DNA from: Amoebophrya sp. A120
Taxonomy: Eukaryota; Sar; Dinophyceae; Syndiniales; Amoebophryaceae
Direction of reading: 5' to 3'
DNA length: 64,000 nucleotides
Assembly (NCBI GenBank): GCA_905178155.1
Contig: CAJINV010000004.1
Coordinates: 752,629 to 816,628 of the forward strand
A model generated the notes under the pieces. It searched no databases. It worked only from the letters and a program-made list of their open reading frames with translations, and had not been told where the DNA came from. Of this stretch, positions 21,654-32,100 are shown piece after piece; position 1 is the first letter of the stretch, and the number at the start of each line of letters is the position of its first letter. A program made the position numbers and the translations under genes.

Positions 21654-24600
21654 TCATTTCTTCGCTGTCCCCGTCGGCATGCGACCACTAGGCATTGTTT
21701 TCGGGAGCGATGGCATCCGTCCGCTCGGACCGCCTGCTCCACGAGCAGTTGTACCAGAAGGCATGCGGCCACTTGATGTTGACGGCCCCGCCCTGCTGAA
21801 CATCACACTGTTTGAAGAAGGTGCGCGCCCAGACGAAGGCATGCGACCAGAAGGAGCGGCGCTTGCGAACACGCCGGGGGGTGGCTGCGTTTTGTTCCCC
21901 GCGAAGATTCCAGCCGTTCTACTGCTTGTTCCGGAAGATGCAGTTGACGTCGCGTTTCTGCCCCCGGCTGGTTGTAAAAGCATTCGGCTCGAATTCGAAG
22001 TTGACGACGGCATTAGCGGGACACTCTGAGACCCCGTCGCGATTGTCCTGGAAGCGGAGGGTTGTAGCAGTGTTCGTGATTTTATTGCTGGCCGGACGGG
22101 TGGTGCTGGAAGAAGCATCTTGACGTCCGTTTTGTTGTTATTTCTCCTACCCGTTATTTCTGCAGAAGAAGTGCTGGTTTTTTTAGCGGTAGATGGACCT
22201 GGTGGTGGTGGAGTAGGCTCTACTGCTCCACCTCGGTTCATTTTTCCAGTTTGCGTCTCGGCTTTCGCAACTTCTGTTGCCGCCGGAGCTGCCTCAGCCT
22301 CTGAAGATGCCGCAGAAGTGAAAGCTGGTTGCTGCGGAGCTTCGTCGAAAGGACGTGTTGGCGCTGTTTTACTTCCGTTCGTGGTTTTCTGAGCGACGTC
22401 GTGTTCCATCAGCGTTTTTTCTTTTTTCAGCCCAGTCGCGGCTTGTTGCGAGGAAAGCAGATGTTCTTGAACGGACGGCCGCGCTTTTCTCTTTTGGTCG
22501 GATGGCTTTGAAGATGGATCCCCGGGATGACCGCCGGCGGTTTCCATGTCCGAGAGTAGATCCGGTGCTTGCTTCGATAGTAGTTCATCTTCCTTTTCAG
22601 AATCCACCTCCTCGTTCTCCTCATTGTCGCTGTCGTTGAGTTTTTGATGCTTCGCTTTCGCCTTTGTTCTTACACCCAACCTCTTAGCAGGTGTAGTTCC
22701 GGCTCGGTTTTTTCTGCTTGTCGATTTCTTGCTTTCCACGACCTGGTGTTTCTCTGCGTCGTGGAGGTCTTCTTCGTCGATATCTCCTCGAGCTTTTGCA
22801 TCCATAATCCCCTCGCTTATTTCTCCTTCTCGTTCTCCTCGAAGCAGAGACCGCGCTCCAGTAGTAGATGTTGACCTCGTTGTTCGCGAGCCTGGCTTCT
22901 CGTACTCCTCTATGCTGCTCACACCGGAGCTCCCCAGCCCCCGTGCGTCCTTGACACTGAGAAAGATTCTGGCGAAAATGTTGTCTCGTTCCTGATGACG
23001 ACCATGATGTTGACCCACACCCGATTTGTTTTTTGCTTGAAGTATTTGCATGTTGCGCCTCTTCTTCATGCCTTGGGTACCCTGGTCTTCCAAGCCATCC
23101 AGTGAGAACGACATTTTGTCTTCCTCCTCCTCGTGCTGATCCTCTTCGTCGTCCTGCAGCTCCGGAATTTCCAGCCCCGGATGATCCGCATCTTTCACGT
23201 CGTCTTCACGCTCGCTATCACTTGTATCACCATCGTCCACCCCACTCATTTTTGATGCAGAGGCTTGCTTTGCTTTCTTAGATGACGACATGAAACTAGA
23301 ACGAGGCCCATTCTGCTGCTGCGGCCTTCCGGCCGCGGCAGGGGCAGCTGCTGCTGCTGGCGCTGAGGACAGCAGTAAAGCCCCCTCGCAGGAGGTGCTG
23401 TCAACAACCTTGTCTCTCTGCAAAACTCCCCCCAGCTTCTCTTCCTGCAAACTGTACAGCCACCCTTCGCCCAGCAAGTCGGCCTCCTTCTTCGCCTCTC
23501 TCTTCACCCGCTTCACGTTCCCGGCGTGGCGCGGGACGCCCTGCACCGGGGAGTAGGGGTTAATGACTCGTCTGCGCTTGTTTTTCCTCCTCCCACGTTT
23601 GTGGAGCGATGAAGAGGATAATCTTGATAGCCTTCTATTCCTCTTGAAAGCGGCGCCTGCTGCTCCGGGTGTCGCGGAGGGGTCGACGCTGAACAAATCC
23701 TCGTCTTCGGAATCGACAAACATGTCTTCACAATCTTCGTCAAAATCTTGTCCATTTCCATCAGAAGAACTGTTTGACGAAGTTGTTCCGCCTTCCTCTT
23801 CCTCGTCACTCGCCGCGCCGTTCCCCCTTCCGCCCCCCACCACGCCCAAATTGTTCCTTGTCCTTACTTTGGCGCGTTTTCCGTTTCTTCCGCGCTTCTT
23901 ACGAGAACCAGTGCCCTTCATTTTTGTCATCTTCCGCACCAAAGCCAGCATCTCCATCTCTTTCTCGCTCCGCTTCCGGACAAGTTGCATGTCGCCGCGC
24001 CAGTTCTTCCGCAGCAGCCCCGCCTCCTTCAGATCAGCGATGGTTGGAAACAGAAAACTCTTGTTTCCCAACTCCCGCTTGTAGACAGACAGCGCCGCCT
24101 CCAGCAGTTTCGCTTTCGTTTGTCGCTGCAGGCGTAATACTTTACAACGCTGCCGGTTCATCCTAAGTGTACCGCGAGCTTGTCGTGCTTTTTTGGATGT
24201 TGAGTCGTGCTGCTCACCAAGAACTTCAGCACCACAGCCCTGATCCTCCTCGTCCGAGGAGGATACCAAATTGTCCAGAAGTTCGACTAGACTGACGTCC
24301 CGTATACAGTCACGGATTTTCTTGTCGCGATTAGTCGAGTCGCTGTTCTTGTAGGGATCGTAGGCTGGTGATGCATTATCGTAAAAATATCCGGATCCAT
24401 CATCTTCGATGATTTCTTCTAAACTGTGGAGCAGCTTCATGACCTCCTCTTCAGCTTCACCGTCGTGGTCTTCCTCCACGGTGGTCTCGTCCGTTGTTTT
24501 CTTCGTCGGGTAGTTGCTCACATCATCCTCCTCGTCCTTTGCTTTCACCTTCTTGTTTCTCCGCAAGCGCTTACCCGGCGTTTCCTTGCATCTAAATCTT

Positions 24601-27600
24601 TTCGACGCTCTACTACAACCTGCTGGGAACAAGCGTTCCAGCTCTTCGCTCTGCTCAGGTGAGGACGCCCCCGGAGCTGCCTGCCAACTACTATCCTTCG
24701 ACGCCGCTGCGGCGCCATTCCCGGACGAGGAGTCCTTTGTGATCTTTGCTGCACTTCTTTTCGCGGCCAAAAACCGCCGAATCCCCGCCGCCAGAACGTT
24801 TAACCTCGTTAAGGGAACAGCTCGCGCGGCTAATTTCGCCAAAGGGTCGACATCTTCTATTTCGTGGGCGACGGCAACTTCTGTTGTATCGTCCTCTTCA
24901 TCGAAGGTCGTGCTGGAGCTTCCTACTACGCCGGCGAGACTTTTGCTTGTGGTCTCACCATTGGCATTGTTTTTTTGCACTTCTTTCACCTCCTCGTCGC
25001 CACTTTGCTTTATTTCGGGCTGCTGAATCACATCGACGTCCTCCACCTCACAATCGCTGAAGGCAAGCCCAAGTCCGCCGTCAGTTCCGTTAGCTCCTTT
25101 TGTATGCCGCTTCATAGTCCCAGCATCAGGATGAATTTGAATAGCATCTTGTGCATGAGCCTCGTGGTCATGAACTTGTCGAAAATACTCCTCGCATTCG
25201 TCCATGAGATCGATCTGCTCCAACTTTTCCCATTCCGCCATGCAATCCAAATTTCGCGCGACGGCCACGGAAAAGTCGCGGGCGGCAGACGGCAGGGGCC
25301 GCTTTTGGTCCTTGTCCTCCTTCTTTTTCTGCGACAAAAATTCCGCCGCGGCAGGACGCTTGTTGATCGTGCTGTGCTCCAGCAAGAAACTGGTGGAGTT
25401 GTCCTTGTTGAAGTCGACTATGTCCATTTCGACGCTCTTTTCGGAGATTTTTTCGTCTTTTCCTGCTTCGACGACGTCCTCTGTAGTTTCGTCTCTCGTT
25501 GTTGTCGCATGATGAGCGAGATAGTTTCGGTTTCCCTCCGCGACAGAAGAAGATTCCGCTGTTCTTGGATAAAATCTGTCCTCTACTCCTCCTCGCGGTA
25601 TCGAAAACGTGGTCTCCGCGAGAGTCTGGTACTTGGAGAGACAGACAGGCGAAAACCCAGATCGAGCAAGATGAGCCTGATCAGCCCCGTCGTCCTCGTC
25701 GTCCCAGCCCCACGAGAACCGCCCGGCCCTGGACCCATCTCCTCGCGGGCGGAAGTCCACGCCCGCACAGTACTCCCACCACGAGGTTTCCAGGGGATAG
25801 AACTCCGATCTCTGCGCGTCGAAGGGCAGGAAATGCGTGCAGTGCTCGGAAAAGATGGACAGGAGGCTGAGGTTCGAATTCATCGCGTAGTTGTTCTTGC
25901 TGCAGCTCATCCCGTAGTAGCGCATGCCATCCATCGGCTTCAGACTCCCGGGCAGCTTCCGCGACCCGAACCAGTTCCGCGGCTTGCCGCCCTCACAGGA
26001 GAGGTGCGAGCTCAGCAACGTCGGCAACCGGAGCGAAAAAACCGGACATTTCCGGTACCGGGCGTCTAGGACCCGCACCGTGTTCCCGCACCCCAGCGGG
26101 TCGTACCCGGTGGACTGCATTTTGCACGAGGAGAGGATGGCGTAGTACTGGCCGAACAGGGGCTCGAGGTTCAAAATCGTCTCGTTACTCGTCCGCGAGC
26201 TCAGCTGCGGGCCGGACCGCGCGTTCTGCAAGGCGTCGCCGCCAAACACGGTGTTGGGGTAGAAGTGACTGACGATGTTCTCCCGGCGATCCAGGTGGAA
26301 CAGCCCGCCCTTCTCCCTACTCGAACTGCTGGCGACGAGGAGCAAATTCTCGCCGGAACTCGTCGCCCCACAGCCGAAATTGGTAAAGCAGCCCTTGTTG
26401 AAATTCGACTGCCAATTCTGCGGGTGCTCAAGGAGGAGCGCGTTGGCTGGGGAAGAAGATTTTTTAGAAGATGCGCTCAAAGTAGACGACCCCGTACTAC
26501 AACTACCACTATACCCGTGCAGAATTTTCTTCCCCACGTCAAGCAGCCCGAATCTACTGACCGACACCACGCCGAGCGTCGTTTCGCCATTCTTGTCGGC
26601 GATCAGGGTGTGCTTTTCGGCGTAACTCGAGGTTGCAGACGTCCCGCACTGGATCGACGTGTGGCCGAGAAGGGAACAGACGCTGGGATTCTTTTCTGAA
26701 CTCGTCCTTGTTCTATTTCGCGGGCGATAATTTTTGCGGTTTCTTTTCGAATCAACATCGTAGTCCACATCTTCATCGTCGCTCAATGTAGTTCTGCTTG
26801 AAAATAACCCAGCTTCATCTTCAGCATGATCTACATCTCCTATATCTTGGTCAGCGGTAGTACTTGAACTTGAACTGACTGCCAGAACCGCGACCTGCCC
26901 TTCGTTGGTCTTGCAGCAGACGGTGTCGATTGCACCGGGTTGGGTGGAGAACGCGCGGCATTTTTCGATTTGCTGGATGAAGCCGAACGGGTTTTTCTGA
27001 CTGAAAGTTTTCTGCTGGTGCAGCTCGAGGTGCTGTAAAGGGTGGTGCTGTAGAGAGTGAAGAGCGCTGGAGGTTCCTCTTGTTTTCCTACTGGAGAGGT
27101 AAGATCCACTGTTGTTCTGGTGCGCGGATGTTTGCTGCTGTTCCTGTCCACCGTGATTATGCGCCGGAGTAATGCTGCCATCGATTTCAAGATGTTGAGA
27201 ATGACCGTTCTCCTCGTAGTTCCCTGTGATTATATCGGGATCGTCCCCGAATACTTGTTGTCCGGATGAAAACACGTTTTCGATTTCCCCGCCCGCCACA
27301 GCTGGTGTGAAAGACGGGTTGACACTGATTTCCTGGTGGTCTTGTTGGACAAGATTTTCGCCACTGTAGAAGCCAGAATTTGACGTCGTGGTCCCGTTTA
27401 CGTCAAACCGCCCCCGTGGGTCGTTTGCAAAATAGTGGTAGTACGAGTTGTTGTCTATGTCTCCCGTTTCCTCGTCCACCCGCTTCAAATTTGGAAATAG
27501 CGGACCCGTTTCCATGACTTTGGAATCATGGTGCTGCGACGAGGTCGACGAAGACGAGCCGCCATTTTGCGAACAGCGAAATCTGACGGCGATCCCCGTG

Positions 27601-27911
27601 CCGGTGTTCCAAGCATCAAATCCGGTGCCGCAAACCACCTGTGAGCCGTCGCAGTCAAAATCCCGGGCGAGCAGGTTGTAGCTGAAATTCAGCTCCGGCG
27701 TGGCCGTGTTTTCGTACAGGACCCGGTCGTGGACTGGCCTCAAATCCAGCTTCCGCCGCGTGAAAGCAAACTCCGCGCCGCCGACAGTGCGCCGGGGGCC
27801 GAAATGAGAATGACGGCCGGAATAAAGATCCTTGTGCCCAGAGGAGGGATCGAGATGCGCTCGAGATGTGCTCGAGCTGCGCGCGTGGCCGTTGTCGTAC
27901 TGCCCCATCAT
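21654..27911 (-). CDS. Unrecognised 2,085-residue protein, single exon
   Basis: One open frame of 6.3 kb with no introner. I take the start at the MM pair (27911); the frame is open a little further to 27953. The N-terminal 800 residues contain propeller-like strands (VRVLDARYRKCPVFSLRLP, CCKTNEGQVAVLAVSS, FDFRPRGDGS-like) separated by Ser/Gln-rich loops, which may be a degenerate WD-type fold, but I cannot assign a family. The middle is a run of acidic blocks (EEDEQ, DDEEDQHEEEEDK) alternating with basic blocks (RKKRGRNGKRAKVR, KRGRRKNKRRR), as in nuclear chromatin- or nucleolus-associated proteins. The C-terminus carries several SGRMP units. A nuclear role is inference from composition. Confidence 0.75.
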   Translation of the reverse strand: MMGQYDNGHARSSSTSRAHLDPSSGHKDLYSGRHSHFGPRRTVGGAEFAFTRRKLDLRPVHDRVLYENTATPELNFSYNLLARDFDCDGSQVVCGTGFDAWNTGTGIAVRFRCSQNGGSSSSTSSQHHDSKVMETGPLFPNLKRVDEETGDIDNNSYYHYFANDPRGRFDVNGTTTSNSGFYSGENLVQQDHQEISVNPSFTPAVAGGEIENVFSSGQQVFGDDPDIITGNYEENGHSQHLEIDGSITPAHNHGGQEQQQTSAHQNNSGSYLSSRKTRGTSSALHSLQHHPLQHLELHQQKTFSQKNPFGFIQQIEKCRAFSTQPGAIDTVCCKTNEGQVAVLAVSSSSSTTADQDIGDVDHAEDEAGLFSSRTTLSDDEDVDYDVDSKRNRKNYRPRNRTRTSSEKNPSVCSLLGHTSIQCGTSATSSYAEKHTLIADKNGETTLGVVSVSRFGLLDVGKKILHGYSGSCSTGSSTLSASSKKSSSPANALLLEHPQNWQSNFNKGCFTNFGCGATSSGENLLLVASSSSREKGGLFHLDRRENIVSHFYPNTVFGGDALQNARSGPQLSSRTSNETILNLEPLFGQYYAILSSCKMQSTGYDPLGCGNTVRVLDARYRKCPVFSLRLPTLLSSHLSCEGGKPRNWFGSRKLPGSLKPMDGMRYYGMSCSKNNYAMNSNLSLLSIFSEHCTHFLPFDAQRSEFYPLETSWWEYCAGVDFRPRGDGSRAGRFSWGWDDEDDGADQAHLARSGFSPVCLSKYQTLAETTFSIPRGGVEDRFYPRTAESSSVAEGNRNYLAHHATTTRDETTEDVVEAGKDEKISEKSVEMDIVDFNKDNSTSFLLEHSTINKRPAAAEFLSQKKKEDKDQKRPLPSAARDFSVAVARNLDCMAEWEKLEQIDLMDECEEYFRQVHDHEAHAQDAIQIHPDAGTMKRHTKGANGTDGGLGLAFSDCEVEDVDVIQQPEIKQSGDEEVKEVQKNNANGETTSKSLAGVVGSSSTTFDEEDDTTEVAVAHEIEDVDPLAKLAARAVPLTRLNVLAAGIRRFLAAKRSAAKITKDSSSGNGAAAASKDSSWQAAPGASSPEQSEELERLFPAGCSRASKRFRCKETPGKRLRRNKKVKAKDEEDDVSNYPTKKTTDETTVEEDHDGEAEEEVMKLLHSLEEIIEDDGSGYFYDNASPAYDPYKNSDSTNRDKKIRDCIRDVSLVELLDNLVSSSDEEDQGCGAEVLGEQHDSTSKKARQARGTLRMNRQRCKVLRLQRQTKAKLLEAALSVYKRELGNKSFLFPTIADLKEAGLLRKNWRGDMQLVRKRSEKEMEMLALVRKMTKMKGTGSRKKRGRNGKRAKVRTRNNLGVVGGGRGNGAASDEEEEGGTTSSNSSSDGNGQDFDEDCEDMFVDSEDEDLFSVDPSATPGAAGAAFKRNRRLSRLSSSSLHKRGRRKNKRRRVINPYSPVQGVPRHAGNVKRVKREAKKEADLLGEGWLYSLQEEKLGGVLQRDKVVDSTSCEGALLLSSAPAAAAAPAAAGRPQQQNGPRSSFMSSSKKAKQASASKMSGVDDGDTSDSEREDDVKDADHPGLEIPELQDDEEDQHEEEEDKMSFSLDGLEDQGTQGMKKRRNMQILQAKNKSGVGQHHGRHQERDNIFARIFLSVKDARGLGSSGVSSIEEYEKPGSRTTRSTSTTGARSLLRGEREGEISEGIMDAKARGDIDEEDLHDAEKHQVVESKKSTSRKNRAGTTPAKRLGVRTKAKAKHQKLNDSDNEENEEVDSEKEDELLSKQAPDLLSDMETAGGHPGDPSSKPSDQKRKARPSVQEHLLSSQQAATGLKKEKTLMEHDVAQKTTNGSKTAPTRPFDEAPQQPAFTSAASSEAEAAPAATEVAKAETQTGKMNRGGAVEPTPPPPGPSTAKKTSTSSAEITGRRNNNKTDVKMLLPAPPVRPAIKSRTLLQPSASRTIATGSQSVPLMPSSTSNSSRMLLQPAGGRNATSTASSGTSSRTAGIFAGNKTQPPPGVFASAAPSGRMPSSGRAPSSNSVMFSRAGPSTSSGRMPSGTTARGAGGPSGRMPSLPKTMPSGRMPTGTAKK

Positions 27912-29128
27912 TCTGGCAACATCAGCTTGCTTCAAGATGAAATAGAAATGCAAATGATATCAAGCCCATTGCACCAGATCATCAACACCATGCCGACATG
28001 CATGACGAGTTTAGAGTGGGTGAGCAAGCTTACGGACGGCTTAGTATGTCTTTTTAGAATCGGTAGAAGATGTAGACCAACAACAGAAATCGAAATAAAC
28101 AAGGACCAAAAAAGAGCAAGATGAAGGGGAGACCAAGAACTATAGTAGAATTATTATATCTCTTTTTCTTGCTTCTCCAATGCTATCAAACATGTCTCGT
28201 CCACTACGTACCCTGAACAGGTATTACGACTTGAGATCACTAGCGAGACAATACTACCGGAAACCTGCGAAGAAGAGAAAAAAGAGGAGCTAGGACGATG
28301 TGGACCAACAGCCGAGTGGTGCCACGTACAATTTCATCACTTGTTGAGCGACGTCTTATGTACTTATGTGGTCATTTCGGAAACTTCTAGAACCAACTAC
28401 AGGATCAATATCATTTTGAAGACAGTTCGATATGCCGCACCGAATTTAGATTCTGATCAACTTTTCACAGGAGAAAAACCCAATACAACAGCAGACAGAG
28501 CCAGAATATGAAGCACATAGATCCTTCTATTTTGTTATTTTCATGATCTGCGATCCTGCACCAGCAGCAGTTCGAGGGGATCTTTGAAAAATCGCACTGA
28601 TTCCGATCATGGAGCCTGAATTTCAATTCATCATGCAACGCGACAAGAAACTACATCAATCTCCTTCCATTCGTCGAAATTCACAGACATTTAAACCGAA
28701 AAAAACGAGTATGAGCTTGTGAAAAGGCGGAAACTATACTATGAAGAGGCGGATGAAAGCCACAACGCACAGCACCCTCCTTGTAAGTGCAGCGACAACA
28801 ATATCAATAGGCAGGAATAGCCCTCCAACATGATACTGAAAGTGCTAAGCCTGCTGCAAGTGCGAACAGGAACTATAGCCAATTTCATATGGGAGCGGTC
28901 GTCGTTAAAATGTTATTTCTCGTGATACAACAGCCACGACATATTACAATTAGAACTAACTACACAACTCATACGCACAGCCCGTGCACCTGCAAGGCTG
29001 TCCTCAACGACCCTACACAGCAATGCTTCGCCCTTCGCTATACAGAATATACATACTTAAGGTCGCGGCTAGCACCGAATCAAAACTGACATTGTTTATC
29101 ACAGCCACGATACGGCTGGAATTTATTT
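27912..29128. other. Intergenic, nothing recognised
   Basis: About 1.2 kb between the DUG3-like gene and the large single-exon gene, AT-rich, with no ORF or RNA gene I can support. It should hold the 3' end of one gene and the 5' leader and promoter of the next. Confidence 0.6.
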
Positions 29129-32100
29129 TCAGAAAAGCAGCTCGGTAACTCTTAGCAAGTGAGCATTGCACGTCTGTGCAGTTCCTGATGAGTCGCGCGA
29201 GGAATGATCATCAATTAGGCTCCGTACCAAATCAGTTGCGTCTCGAAAGAGGCGAACAAACACTGTGGATTTAGCTGTTACGGCAGTCCGGTTTGCACTT
29301 GATTCCTCGTCAACGCCAAGTAGCCCCTGGCCTGGTGTGATTGCCCCGCCCGCACCGTCTGCAAAGATTTTCTCCTCTTCATCATCTAGCTCCAACAGGA
29401 AGCAAGCCCTTCTGTTCTCCGTGCTCAGGATCTCAAATTTCCGTGTTCTTCGCGCATTTTCCATAGCAGCCAGAAACTTGACCAGCTGCGCAATGCTGTC
29501 TGCCTCGCACAAAAAGTAGCGAAGACCACGCGGGTTGTCTTTAGAGGACGAGGTGTTCTTGGGCGGTAGAAGTAGAGGTGCAGCTTGTTCAGAAGCACCA
29601 GGAGGAGCTCTTCCACTTATTGCACTGGTGCTACAACTTGCTGCGTCTGCCGCGTTCAACAGATGCTTGTGGAGCTGCTGGTCGCTTTTTTGCTCTCGGG
29701 TCGCGTGGTTGGACCCGGGAACGACCATCAACTCGCTTTCTTGCACCTCCAATTTCTCCTCTTGCTCCCCGACGGTAAAAAGCGTGACCCCTTGATCTTG
29801 GCTGATGCAACAAAACTGCCAGTCGTCAATTCTCCGAATGCACTGACACACATGATTCGTCGTGTTATTCATTCGTTGCGCAGATGAAGTATCTTCCCAG
29901 GCCCACCTGCCGCCACGGCTGACATTCTGGTACACCTCCAGCAACTGCCGTTTTCGTAGGTCGTACAGCTCCAGAGAGCCATCGCCCCGTCCCGCGACCA
30001 ACAGTGTTTCTCGTAGTACGCAGAGGCTCAAGACGCGAGACCGGCTTTGATGAGATGGGCTCGTCCTCGCGTTGGTGTCCAGAAGCTCCGACATGAAGGA
30101 CAAACTTCCGTTCAGAACGCGCCAAAGCTTTATCTTCCCGGACTCGTCGCCCGTCACAAAGATGTCCTCGATAGCCTGCGTTGCGGTCGTCTGTTGCATC
30201 GCAGGCGTCGTGGTCGGCACCTGGTTGATGTGGCTGTGCATTGTCAAAGAGACTGAACCTCCTGGAGCAGGTGCTGAGGAACTACTGCTTTCCCCGCCCC
30301 CGGGTAACTCTCCTGTGGACGAGGAGGTGGACGGCTCAGAAGCGAGGTTGTGGCTGGTCTCGTTTTTTTTCTCGTGTAGGTCTCGGTTTATTTTTCCGCC
30401 CGATACCGCCTGCGCCGTCGTGATATCAGTACTACTAGTCTCTTCCTCGACTACACTTCTGGGGGTCAGCAATTTGTGATCTTCCTCGGTTTCGACGTCT
30501 ATCATGTTTTTTTGCTGCCCGTACTCTGCAAGAGCATCTTCACCGTGTAAGAGAAATCCGCTTTTCTGCTCTACCATCTCTTCTACTATGCTCAGGCGAA
30601 ATTCCGGGTGGGAGGGAGCCTTGGCAAGCTCTCCAGCACCAAGGGTCGTGGTGGATACGACATTGCCATTGTTCGTCCCCACGACGCGCTGCCTGGCGGT
30701 GGCTGAAACCGGGCTCGTGGTTCCGTCTAAAATGAACTTTTTGCTCGTAATATTTTTCGTAATAATCGCGTCAGCTCTTGTTTTCGTTTTACTACCCGAA
30801 GACGTAGCTGCGGAAACGGCGTTGTTTCCGAGTACGCCCTTTGATATTGTGCAACTGATGAAGTTGCCGCTCTTGTTTTGCTGGTCGCAATGGTTCTCTT
30901 TCTCATCGTGTAGAGCAGCGGAGCCACCTAGTACACCGCCTTGTTGTTGTTCAACATCTCCCTCCTCCATCGTCCCACCTGTACAAGTATAGGAGTCAAA
31001 ACACCCCTCGTCTGTGAACCGCCTTGTTACCAGCTTGTTTCGCCCGCGATGAAGACAATTTGATGTTGCAGCTGTGTTTTTCTTTTTCAGATTGACGCAC
31101 ACCGCCGCGCTGTAGATGGGTCCGTCGCGGCCCTGCAACTCGTCCCGACAGGCAAAGGTCTGCCCGTTCTCCGCCACGTAGTGCACCTTCAAAACCCCGT
31201 CCCCCCCGACCGACAGCGCCATTTTGTTGTGCGGAAGGTAGCACACCTGGTACACGCAGCTCCGGTGCTGCGCGATGAACCGCAACTGCTGGCAGTCCTT
31301 CGGGAGCTGTGCAGGAGGAACTACACCAGCGCCGCCCCCGGTAACTTTGTTTGCTGTTGTAGTTCTCCGCTGCGAGGTCGTCGCTGCTCCTCGTCGCAAC
31401 CCCTGCAAACCGGGCGGGCTCGCGGTGGAATAAGGGGAAGACGCGATTTCGGACACGGTCTTCTGCAGAAGGAAACTGCAGTCCTCGTCAAGGGAGGGAA
31501 GTTCTTGTGTTAAACCAGGTACATTACCGAGTTGTGATGTCTGTGTCGACGGAGCCTGGGGTGATGAAAATACTCCTGGATCCGCCGTAACTTCTTGTGC
31601 TCCACTTGTCGTGCTTGTTTCGCCTGTGTTCGTTTGATGCGTCGAAGTAGATCCACCACCACCACCACCACTACCAGATGGGGCGACGATCCCTTTGAGC
31701 TGCGGAGAGTCAAAATTGTACGTCGGGAGTAGCGGCACGTCAACATCAAGAGCGGGGGTAGTATTCGAGAGCATGAAGAAGTTGCTTTTATTTAATGTGG
31801 TCCACAGAGGATAGCACTTCCGCAAGTCCTCGGTTCTACTCGTTGGACAAGGCAGCGTAAAAAAGCGTATGGTGTTCGAACGCTGCGTATGAAGTGCAAA
31901 TAGAATGTCTGGGTCTGGTAGAAGGATGCAAAGTTTGTCATGCTCGGCCAGCATGTCGATGTCTCTCAAGCCTGTCATGCACGTTACCCAAGCTGCGCCC
32001 CAGTTTTATTCTGTCATGCAGAACCAGAAGCGCAATTTGCCATACAGAACAGACAACACGACCTAGCAGCTCACAAACTTGCCATGCCGCGTGGCCGCCA

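Noticed and set aside
24864-26069. Plus-strand 401-codon ORF
   Set aside because: It lies opposite the 6.3 kb minus-strand gene and has no motif of its own; it is an antisense shadow.
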